Below, piece after piece: positions 20,890-29,531 of a stretch of DNA of 64,000 nucleotides. This DNA comes from Picocystis sp. L7 (lineage: Eukaryota; Chlorophyta; Picocystophyceae; Picocystales; Picocystaceae). A model generated the notes under the pieces. The model had not been told where the DNA came from. It saw only the letters and a list, made by a program, of their open reading frames with translations, and searched no databases. Where the stretch lies: contig QXJR01000011.1 in NCBI GenBank assembly GCA_020975725.1, forward strand, positions 620,001-684,000. The letters run 5' to 3'. A program made the position numbers and the translations under genes. Positions within the stretch are counted from its first letter, which is position 1; the number at the start of each line of letters is the position of its first letter.

Positions 20890-21100
20890 TGGTGACGCAG
20901 GGATTCGAACCCTGGCAGACAGAAGTCTATCAGAAGACCCAGAAGGAGGTCGGTTTCCGATTCCCCGGTCGTCTCTCCCTTCCGTCCTCCCTTCTACGAG
21001 GACGGACGAAAGGGGATCGAAACCGAAGACGTTGCATCGGAAGAGCCGTACCAAATCGGCTCTTGAGTCTGACCCCTTGGACCAACTCGGGCACGTCACC
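20890..21100 (-). tRNA. tRNA-Leu(CAA) with a 126-nt intron
   Basis: Exon 1 (21100-21062) and exon 2 (20935-20890) form a class II tRNA. The acceptor pairs GGTGACG with CGTCACC and the discriminator is A. The anticodon stem pairs TCAGA with TCTGA around the loop CTCAAG/T, giving anticodon CAA. The variable arm can pair AGAC with GTCT, and the T arm is CAGGG-TTCGAAT-CCCTG. The intron (21061-20936) sits at the canonical place one base after the anticodon. No CCA is encoded. At 126 nt the intron is much longer than the usual 10-60 nt and contains strong nested hairpins. Confidence 0.92.
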
Positions 21101-21413
21101 GCCCGTTCGTTCACGTAACACGTGCCGACAGTGTCACACAGATGTGGACCGGAAGGCTTTATTCGTTCGAGCGGGAGCGCATTCGTGCACCTGGGCACGC
21201 GTCCGTCCCTTCCGAACCCCGCCTTCGTGGAGGGAAACGCGGCGGGACGTCGGACGGCTCGGAACACGCGAGGGTCGGCGTGTGGATCCACGCGTCGGAT
21301 CCACGCGGTTCGTCGTCCCACGCCCTCCACCGGATGGATTCCCTTTCCCGCTTCCCAAAGTCCGTTGGTTTCCTGGATGGGCATGTGTCCCGGGATAGGG
21401 TTCCACGTCCCCC

Positions 21414-21439
21414 TTCATCCATCCATCCATCCATCCATC
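21414..21439. repeat. CATC tetranucleotide microsatellite
   Basis: About six tandem copies of CATC. Confidence 0.9.
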
Positions 21440-21654
21440 TTTCCGCCTCGTGCATGGCCTGGACCCGTTCCCGCCGTGGTCGTGTGTTTTTCGTTCCTGG
21501 ATCGTCCATCCCGTCCATCCAACCTTCGTATGCCGACCTTGGTGGGGGGATCCCTTCCCATCGATCCAGACAGGACCTTCCCCCCCCCTCCCACTTCGAC
21601 CGTTCCACCCTCCCTCGATCCATCGTGTGCCGCAGAGGAAGGACCCCCCCCTTT

Positions 21655-21850
21655 TCCACCCATTCCCATTCAACCCTTTCCATCCATTCCCATTCATCCC
21701 ATTCCCTTTCATCCCATTCCCAATCAACCCTTTCCACCCATTCCCTTTCATCCCATTCCCATTCAACCCTTTCCACCCATTCCCAATCCACCCTTTCGAA
21801 TTCCCATTCCCTTTCCCATTCAATCCTTTCCACCCATTCCCTTTGAACCC
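21655..21850. repeat. Minisatellite of CCCATTCCCATTCAACCCTT type
   Basis: About 200 bp of imperfect tandem units alternating CCCATTCC, CCATTCAACC and CTTTCCACC, strongly asymmetric (pyrimidine-rich on the plus strand). It lies about 130 bp upstream of the likely ribophorin II start and may be in its promoter or leader. Confidence 0.85.
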
Positions 21851-21983
21851 ATCGATCTTTCCTTTGGGTAGAGGGGGAATCGACCCCGTCTCCGATCGAG
21901 GAGAGGAAGGATTCGAAGCCGACGGCATGGACGCGCATGGACGCGTCTGCGACGATGCACGGTGCCGAAAGGGGAAGGCGTGG

Positions 21984-24344
21984 ATGGTCCTGGGATGGAT
22001 GCTGATCTCATGGATGGGAAAGACCCACGCCAAAGGAGACCAACCCCGCGATTTTCTCCGAGAGGTGCGACACGACGAATGCACGCGCGGGACGAGAAGG
22101 ACGGGAACGTACACCACGAACCGCGCGAGAAGGAGGAAAGGAGAGGTCGGATCCGAACCACCTGCACGCGTGGAAGATGCCGCGGAACCGAAGGATGGAA
22201 CGCTGACGGCGTGGAGAGACGCCACGCGCACGTGGTGCCGAACGCCGACGCAGGGATGGACCCAAGCGTGGAACGTAGACCTGATCGAAGACGTCCTGCT
22301 CGATGCACGTGGAAACACCCGAGACTTCGCAGGAAGGTGAGGCGAGAAAACACACACGAGACACGAATGGATGCGATCCGCGCGACCGATCGGATCGAAT
22401 CGAATCGAATCGAATCGAAGGTGGAAAGAGGAGAGAAGGGGGGGACCTGACACGAACCACCGACGTCCACGCAACAGGACCAAAGACGCGTTCTACACCG
22501 TGCTCGCCAACGAAAGGTTCGAATTCGAAGATCTGGAGGTGATCAACGACGTGGTCTGCACGCAAGTCCGGCAGCTGGTGGACGTCGAGAACGTAGAAGT
22601 GCTGCACCGAGCCCTGGTCCTCGATCGTATGCTGGCCTGTGGAGCGCAAGTGGACGTCGCCCACCTCGCCAACAGGGCCCTCGATCAGCTGGAAGGCAGG
22701 AAAACGAACCTCAGGTGGCTCAGACCCACCATGGACGTGCTGTTGGAACTGCACCAGAAAGCAGGCGAGCTGCCCCAAGACGTGGTAAACGGATTCGCGG
22801 ACACGGTCGCTGGATTGATCGACCTCCTGGACAGCAAAGAAGGGACCTTCCAAAACGGCGTCAACAACGCTGGACTGGCGTATCACATCTTCGCCGATGC
22901 CGTCGACATGAAATTCCCATCCATGAAGTCGGTCGTGCGGAAGATCGCCAAAAGCATCCCCCAGCTGTTCCAGCACCTCGCCGCCACGTCCAAGACGTTC
23001 ACCATCGTGCCTCCCGGGGATGCCAGGGACGGTGAGCTGGGAAACTTGATCGCCGCCGCCAACCTTCTTTCCGGTGCGAGCAGGCTCCTGGCCATCGATG
23101 GCAAAGGAGACCCCCTGGACTTGGAAATCATGACCGCCATGGCAGGATACCTGCTGGGGGAGAAGAACGTGGGGACCCCCGAGGCTGCGTACTACCTCGG
23201 AGAAGCCATCCAAGCGATGAAGGCCGGCGTCCTGCCGAAGCCGCTGCTCGTCTTCTTGGAACTGGAACCGGAGGATGGGGCGGATGCACGGACGGTGTAC
23301 GTTGCCTCTCTGACGGGTAGATTGGAGGAGGACTGCAAGGTCACCGTGGAGTCGATCTCTCGAGACGGTAAGGTCTTGCCCAAGTTCAAAGCCATGACTC
23401 TGTCCAGATCGGAGGAGGGAGGATACCCACTGCGAATGCCAGTCGCCGCCGGTACCATGGGACTGTACGAGGTCGCCATCAAAGTGGAATCCACCGCACG
23501 CAAGGGCAAAGCGGCCAGGAATGCTGTTTTCAACACTTGCGTGCGCGGAGGATTGAAGGCGGATGGACTGTCCGTGCAGGTGATCCCCGCCAAGAAGGAG
23601 TCGCTGGATTATCCACCCGCGAACTTGGAATGGATGCAGGCCCCCGAGGACGTGGAGCTTTTGAACGGACAAGGCCTCGCGATCAGAACCACCGTGGTCG
23701 ATGCAGAGACCGGCAAGCCCTTCAGCCCCAAGCAGGTCCTCCTGGCCTTGACAGATAGCGTTTCCGGCCGTTCAACTCACCACGCCTTGGAAAAGAAGGA
23801 ACACGGGAAGTACGAAGTGAGCATCTCACATGCTCTCCTGGACAAGGACAAGCCAGGGTCTTCCGGGCGTTTGACGGCAGATCTGATCGTTGGGGACCTC
23901 TGCGCCTTCGAAACGGTTCGCTGGAACTTTGCCACCATTCGAATGGGCGAGGTTACGGCAGAGAAGCCCGTGGGAAAGGCAGGGTGGGACCACTCCAAGA
24001 AGCCCGACATCGTTCACATGGAACGTCCGGCCGAGAAGATCCCACCCAGCATCCTGCCAGCCGTCTTTGTCGGCCTTGCACTGGCCCCCATGCTCGGGCT
24101 TGCTGTACTTCTCTCCAAGCTGGGGCTGGAGTACAGCGGCCTGCCCAAGGACTTCAAGGCGAAGATGTTGGCCGCGGGTTTCCACGGTGGGGTCCTGAGC
24201 ATCCTCCTCCTCTACGTGGTGTTTTGGCTCGTGCTGGACCTGAAGCAGACGATGCCTGTCCTTCTTTTGCTCCTTGCTTGGACCGTCCTCTTTGGCAAGC
24301 TTTACCTGAAGGGCAAGGGACCGAATAAAGAGAAGACCGCGTGA
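21984..24344 (+). CDS. RPN2: Ribophorin II / Swp1, oligosaccharyltransferase subunit
   Basis: Ribophorin II is an ER membrane subunit of the N-glycosylation complex. The long exon 22478-24344 starts at TKDAFYTVLANERFEFED and has the family's helical N-domain, a beta-rich middle and a C-terminal part with the hallmark ERPAEKIPPSILP before three or four membrane helices and a lysine-rich tail. A 141-nt intron (22337-22477, donor GTGAGG, branch CTGAC, acceptor AACAG) joins it in phase to the upstream exon ending LLDARGNTRDFAG. A signal peptide (MVLGWMLISWMGKTHA) starts at 21984. Between them, 22065-22253 is open but very basic; a GTGCGA donor and GCAG acceptor in phase 0 suggest it is an intron. 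If so, the exons are 21984-22064, 22254-22336 and 22478-24344, giving 676 residues. The first intron is inferred. Confidence 0.88.
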
Positions 24345-24383
24345 GGTGCAGGGGATACAGCACGCGCGGGGGGAGGATTTATT

Positions 24384-25541
24384 TCAACGGACAGTGAGAA
24401 TGATTGCAATGGCGATCGCTGCGATGATGGCCACGACGATTAATGCAAGGCACAGCTGCTTTCGTTTGATCTTCTTATGAAGGGTCTTCGTGTCCCGAAG
24501 GACTTCCGTGCCCTGGGCAGTGAAGGTGGAAGCCCTCGCAACCTGGCTTTCAATGTTGTCTATCATTTCTCCTTGCTGTTCGACCAGGGTCGCCATGTCG
24601 AGGAATATCTGATGGAGCTCCAGCAGCCCCCTCTCCACTTCGACCACGGCATCGTGTCTCTCTTTGATTTCGTTGATGGTTTCCGAAAAGTTGCCCCCCT
24701 GATCGAGGATGGCCTTTTGGAAGATGCTTTCGCTTTCCCCCGTCTCGATCATGTGTTCGAGCATGGCATCGCTCGCCTTTTCTCCCGTGATGGTCTCGTA
24801 CCTTCTGTCCACCACCTCCCGGTAGTCTTCGCTCATCTGCGTCCGTAGGTTTGAGAATTCCCTCAGCGTCACTTTGAGCTTCTTTCTCATGGCAGCGACC
24901 ATGCTTGTTCGCATCCGTTGCTTGGCGGGTCCTTTCCCTTCCTCTTCCTCTTTGGCCATTATTGCGAGTCCGTCCAGCATCTTTTTGACTTGGGCGGCTG
25001 TTTGGCTCACCGTGGCCACTTCCACCCTCATGTTGTCTCTGAGCCCTTTGACCTGTTCCGTGCTAGTGGCCATCTTGATTTCCCGGTGCGTTTGTTTCAG
25101 GACGTCCAGCTTCTGCCGGATGGTTCGTATCTTCTTTTGGGCCTCGTTGATGGTGGAGAAGAACGCATCTTCTTCTTCTTCGACTAGTTCTTCTTTTGAG
25201 TCTCCTTCCATGCCATGGAACGGATCGGTTCCCATTTCCAGGTCTTTCTCTTCCTTGGTTTCACCCTTGGTCTGTCCTTTGGCAGGTTTGCGGAAGGGAT
25301 TGACTTCCTGCGACGTTTTTTTTTCCCCCCACGGTCGTGGTTCATTCGTTTATTTTCGTTCCCGTCAGCGCCTCTTGTTTCCGTTGTCTCTTCTCGCGTC
25401 CTTCTTCGCATTTCGTCCTCCATCTATGGATCAGGAGCTTCGTCGACCCAGCGTTTCACGTCTGGATGCCTGTCTTCCCTCTTCCTTCTCTTCCACACGC
25501 ACCTCTTGTTTCGCGTCCACTTGTTCCATGAGGTCTTCCAT
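24384..25541 (-). CDS. Syntaxin-type Qa-SNARE
   Basis: This is a target-membrane SNARE for vesicle fusion. The product has an N-terminal three-helix Habc-like region, a SNARE helix (GGNFSETINEIKERHDAVVE through the central-Gln segment LVEQQGEMIDNIE), and a C-terminal membrane anchor (LALIVVAIIAAIAIAIILT) that ends the protein. The pattern fits plasma-membrane syntaxins (SSO/SYP1-like). The shortest model starts at 25235 (283 residues). A better one uses exon 2 from 25307 and a 13-codon exon 1 (25541-25503, MEDLMEQVDAKQE) separated by a 195-nt intron with donor GTGCGT and acceptor CGCAG, both phase 0; this adds EVNPFRKPAKG and gives 320 residues. It is convergent with ribophorin II, with 38 bp between stops. 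Confidence 0.88.
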
Positions 25542-26160
25542 CTTCCCGTCTCGTCCCTCCTCCGCCGCCTCTTCGACCTTCGTGAAAGCGGCGACGAAGA
25601 GGCGCGACGCGCTTCCAAGGCGAAAGGAACGTCCACACCGACGTTTGGACTCGACTGGGACCCAACAACCCCACCCCCCCGAAAGGGAAGTGGGGGGGGG
25701 TCCACCCTTTCTGTCCCTTTCAACCCCCTTTTCAACGAACGGGGGAGAAGGGGAGGGTCCATGGGGATGCGAACCGACCCACCCCGATCCCAGGTCCGGC
25801 GTAGACCCGGAAGGCGTCCGGTTCGAGAAGGGGTTGGAACCCGGTTCTGTCCGACGTACAGAAGGGACCCGAACCTGGCTTTCTTGGATCCAAGGTCGAC
25901 ATCTCGCCACATGTCCGATGCGAAGGAACCCATCGCCTTGGCTCTTCCCTTCGATGGCTTCGGGACTCCATCCGATGGAACCATCCACGACTCCCACGCG
26001 GTGGCGTGCGTCCAATGCGCCACATACCCAAGAGGAAACAACCAGCATAGGCGCGGACGGACGGACGGAAGGTGGTGGGGGTGGTGCCGACGCATCCCAC
26101 ATCCAGGGTCGAGTGGGACGATGGACGGGACCCGTTGCGTGCCATGGATGGAGATGCACG
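25542..26160. other. Spacer between ATG12 and syntaxin genes
   Basis: GC-rich, with poly-C/poly-G runs and CGAAAGGG near 25680. It presumably holds the ATG12 3' UTR and the syntaxin promoter. No further gene is supported. Confidence 0.4.
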
Positions 26161-26586
26161 TCAACCCCATGCAGGCGTGAGGGAATAGTGCAAGACCAAC
26201 GTGCCCTGAGAACCGTAAACCTGCGTTTGTTGCGTCCGATGAAGGCGTCAGAAGGGACGGACACGGGTTCGAGACCTGGGAGGGAAGAGGGAGGCGAGCG
26301 AGACGCGTGCGAAGCGCACCTCCACGAGGTCTGCGATGTTGTCTTCCAGGCTGGGCATGAACGAGCTGTCCAAGTACACCAGCACGCTTTCTTTCTGGAT
26401 CTGCTTGCACAGAAGCTGGACGATCCTGGCGAAGGTCCCACGCACCCCCACCTTGAACCGGTTCTGCCTGAGGACGGGTGCGTCTCCCGCGGATCGAAAC
26501 ACCACCACCACCTTCTTCTCCTCCTCCTCTTCCATTTCGCTTCGCACGTCCGCGGAGGTCCTCGTTTCCTGGCCGTCTTCGTCCAT
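26161..26586 (-). CDS. ATG12: Ubiquitin-like autophagy protein ATG12
   Basis: ATG12 is conjugated to ATG5 and forms part of the E3-like complex for ATG8 lipidation. Exon 1 (26586-26320) encodes an acidic N-terminus, then KKVVVVFRSAGDAPVLRQ and VLVYLDSSFMPSLEDNI, which match the beta-grasp fold of ATG12. A 99-nt intron (26319-26221; donor GTGCGC, branch TTCTGAC, acceptor CGCAG) leads to exon 2 (26220-26161), which reads VYGSQGTLVLHYSLTPAWG. This ends in the essential C-terminal glycine with no extension, as expected because ATG12 is made ready for conjugation. Total length is 108 residues. Upstream in-frame ATGs exist, but MDEDGQETR is the simplest start. It is divergent from the aldo-keto reductase gene. 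Confidence 0.93.
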
Positions 26587-26899
26587 CGCGTCGGCGTCCC
26601 CTTCCCTCTGTCCTTCCCTTTTCCCAACCGTCCCATCCGGTGGGTCTCCCCTTTCCATCCGTCCCTTTCGAACCCGACATCCCTCCCTCTCGAAACCCCG
26701 GTCTCTTTCCCCCTCCCCTTCGACAGACAGACCGGCAAGGGTTGTGAGATCCAGAGGGAGAGAGAGAGATAGGTTGTGAGAGAGAGGGGTTGTGAGATCG
26801 AGAGGGAGAGAGGGAGAGAGAGGGAGGGAGAGGGGTTGTGAGAGGGAGAGAGGGCGGTGGCATTTCGTTTCGACTCTGGACGTCGGATGGCGAGGTGGA
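26587..26899. promoter_or_regulatory. Divergent ATG12 / aldo-keto reductase promoter with GA-rich microsatellite
   Basis: A 313-bp shared spacer. From about 26748 to 26853 it is an almost pure GAGAGG/GAGAGA tract interrupted by repeats of GGTTGTGAGA. CCCTTTCGAACCC lies near 26660. GA tracts can exclude nucleosomes, so a role in opening the shared promoter is possible, but this is an inference. Confidence 0.6.
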
Positions 26900-27961
26900 A
26901 TGCGCGGAAAGAAACGGCGTGAACGAGGGAAGGAGGCGCGAAAAGGGACGTGGAAGGTGGTGGTGGGAGTGACGACGGTGGTGGGTGCAACGTACGCACT
27001 CGCCATCGCGCGGAACGGGAGGGAGAAGACGACGAAACCGCCGATGGTGGAACGCCAAGGCAGGTGTCGATGGAACGAACGAGCGAGGATCGAGGGAAGA
27101 GACCTGGCGGATCTGGACACAAACAGGCTGTCCAACGGATGGAAGATGCCCATCGTGGGGTTCGGAACCGCTGGACTCGGCGAACACACCCAGCAGGCGG
27201 TGGAATGGGCGCTGGATGAAGGGTACCGACACGTCGACAGCGCACAAGCGCGCGCCTGGTATCGAGAGGACCTGGTGGGAAAAGCCTTGCGGGAACGGCG
27301 GGGACGAGTCCCGAGAGAAGATGTCTTCCTCACGTCCAAACTGCATCCCATCCACTTTGGATTCAACCGGACCCTCGCCCAATTCCAACAGTCCCTCCAC
27401 GACCTGAACACCGCCTACTTGGATCTGTTCCTCTTGCACTATCCAAGCTGCACGCAGAAGCTGTGCGGGGATGAATTGCCCCAAGGCACGTGGAAGGACG
27501 CCTGGAGAGCGCTCGAACTCCTGCATCGACGGGGCGTGGTCCGTTCCTTGGGCGTCAGCAACTTCCAACCGCACCAAGTGGAGGAACTCCTACGCTTTGC
27601 CGAGGTCTGTCCCATCGTCCTGCAGGCCTATTCGGATCCATTGAGCAACAACGTGGAGATCCAGGAGCTCTGCGCGCGCGAAGGAATCCAGTTCGTGGCG
27701 TACAGCTCGTTGGGGATCCAATGGATCCTGCGTGGGGCCAAAGCCAACCCCGTGCTGGAGAACCCGGTCATCCGCGGTATCGCCGCAGAGAGGAACTGCA
27801 CCGTCGGGGGTGCGGTCATTGCATGGGCGCATCGCCATGGACAGGTGGTCATCCCACGCTCTTCCAAGAGGGAACGCATCCGGGCGAACCTCCATGAAAG
27901 ATGCAAGCTCACCGACCGGGACGTGGTCGAGATCGATGCCCTTAATAAACGGGGGACGTAG
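26900..27961 (+). CDS. Aldo-keto reductase, membrane-anchored
   Basis: AKRs reduce carbonyls with NADPH. The 353-residue product has the (beta/alpha)8 pattern: MPIVGFGTAGLG, the catalytic tetrad Asp (YRHVDSAQ), Tyr (RAWYRED, where most AKRs have YGNE), Lys (FLTSKLHP) and His (LFLLHYPS), and the cofactor loop VVIPRSSKRERI. Residues about 15-35 (TWKVVVGVTTVVGATYALAI) form one hydrophobic helix before the enzyme, so it is probably anchored in a membrane or targeted to an organelle; this is uncommon for AKRs. The start at 26900 (MRGKKRRER) follows the GA-rich tract. It is convergent with prohibitin, with 42 bp between stops. Confidence 0.88.
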   Translation: MRGKKRRERGKEARKGTWKVVVGVTTVVGATYALAIARNGREKTTKPPMVERQGRCRWNERARIEGRDLADLDTNRLSNGWKMPIVGFGTAGLGEHTQQAVEWALDEGYRHVDSAQARAWYREDLVGKALRERRGRVPREDVFLTSKLHPIHFGFNRTLAQFQQSLHDLNTAYLDLFLLHYPSCTQKLCGDELPQGTWKDAWRALELLHRRGVVRSLGVSNFQPHQVEELLRFAEVCPIVLQAYSDPLSNNVEIQELCAREGIQFVAYSSLGIQWILRGAKANPVLENPVIRGIAAERNCTVGGAVIAWAHRHGQVVIPRSSKRERIRANLHERCKLTDRDVVEIDALNKRGT

Positions 27962-28003
27962 CGACCCAATGCCGTCCCATACCATTACAAATCGTTCCAC
28001 CCA

Positions 28004-29141
28004 TCAGTTTTTTTTGTTGGGATCGATGTCCTTCACGTTCAGGAGCAGGGAGTTCGCGTTGAGGTAGACCTTGTTGGAAGAGTTGGCGATCGTGGTGGCG
28101 ATATCCCTGGCCGCCTCCACCTTCTTCAACGCGATGTAGGCGGGATTGTTCTGGATGGCCTGTCCGATCAAGATGGCGCTTTGTGCTTCTCCCTGCGCCC
28201 GTACGATGTACTGCCTCTTTTCTTGCTCCGCGCGTTCCACGACGTACTTGGCCCTCTCTGCATCCTGCTGGGCCACCTGCTTGGCTTCCACGGCGGTGGT
28301 GTATTCCCTCCCGAACGAGAGCTGCGTGATGGAGACATCGTCCAGGACCACGTTGAAGAGGGCGGCTCTCCGGGTCAGTGTCCTCATGATGTCCTTGCTC
28401 ACCATCTCTCGCTGCGTGATGAGCTGGCTGGCGTTGTATTGGGCGACCACGCTCTTCAGCGTCTCTTGGATGATGGATGGCAGGACGCGTTCGGCCCAGT
28501 CCATGCCCAAGGTCCGGTAGATTTCCGGCAGCTTCTCCGACTTGGGTCGCGTGAGGACACGCAATCCGATGTTCACCTGTGCAGGTTCGGGTTTGGCATA
28601 TCCGTCCCGTCAGCTCCACTTCGTCGATTCTTCGCTTGCTACGTGGGACGTCGTGCGCCTTTCGGTGGGCTTCTCGTGTTCCACTGGCGCACCATCTGCA
28701 GGTCTCTGCTTCCCGACGTGCTGGTGATGACGTTGGGTCTCGCACGTATGTCGTAGATGATGGGTCGTTCGAACCACGGGATCATGACGTGCGTTCCTTC
28801 CGAGTAGATCTGCACGCGAATCCGTCGTCCAGGTCAGCGTCTTTGGGTTCTCCCTTTCCCTGGGACGGCGTCGCGGATCCGCGTCCTTCCTCTTCGTCCC
28901 GACCTTCCTTTCGAAGGGACGGAGGGTTCGTTTCCCAGCTCCACGGACGCGTCTCTCGCACCGTGTCTTTGATGCCGACCAGTCGGTTGAAGACGACGGC
29001 GCGGTGTCCACCTTCCACGTTGAAGAGTGCGTTGTTGAAGGCGTAGGCCGCCGCGCCACCGGCCAGCAGCACCTTGGCGATCCCGGCTGCGGGTCCCGTG
29101 GGCGGCATCTTCATCCCTTTGACGCGTTGGAAGGCATCCAT
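28004..29141 (-). CDS. PHB2: Prohibitin-2
   Basis: PHB2 forms ring complexes with PHB1 in the mitochondrial inner membrane and stabilises respiratory and protease complexes. Three exons join in phase: 29141-28962 (60 codons, with an N-terminal membrane helix [20 protein letters not shown]), 28809-28693 ([20 protein letters not shown]) and 28576-28004 ([20 protein letters not shown] to the end). Introns are 152 and 116 nt, with donors GTGCGA and GTGCGC and CTGAC branch points about 28-36 nt before the acceptors. The 289-residue product matches human PHB2 closely in length and order, including the coiled coil [13 protein letters not shown] near the C-terminus. Confidence 0.96.
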
Positions 29142-29516
29142 GGTCCTTCCAATGCGCCACCAAGATGGCGGATGATGTGTCGGTCGGGAAATGCGCGATG
29201 GGACTCGTCCACCCTTCGCTCACACCTGGGAGGGAGGGGAGGGCCCACCTCCCTCCTCCTCGATCCACGTCCGAAGGTGCCCCCCGAGCGAGCCACAGGG
29301 AAGGGGGGAAGGGGGTCCCTTTCGGGGCGGAACGAACGCGTGCCGCGGAGGAAGGAGGGGGAACGAGGCGATTCGATTCGATTCGACCCCACCGATAGAA
29401 GGGAAGGGTTCCGATCGATCGGGAACGGATCTCCCTTTCGAACCCGGAAGGGCGTCCCTTTCGATAAGAAGGAGGGGAGTCCCCCCCATCCCCTTGGATC
29501 CCAGTGGGGACGCATC
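29142..29516. promoter_or_regulatory. PHB2 / START-copy-1 divergent spacer
   Basis: This holds the PHB2 promoter and the sequence upstream of the first START gene. CCCTTTCGGGG (29319), CCCTTTCGAACCCGG (29435) and CCCTTTCGATAAG (29456) repeat the motif seen in other spacers. It is not part of the 8.55-kb repeat, so the first START copy has a different upstream region from copies 2 and 3. Confidence 0.5.
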
Positions 29517-29531
29517 GGAGAACGACACATC

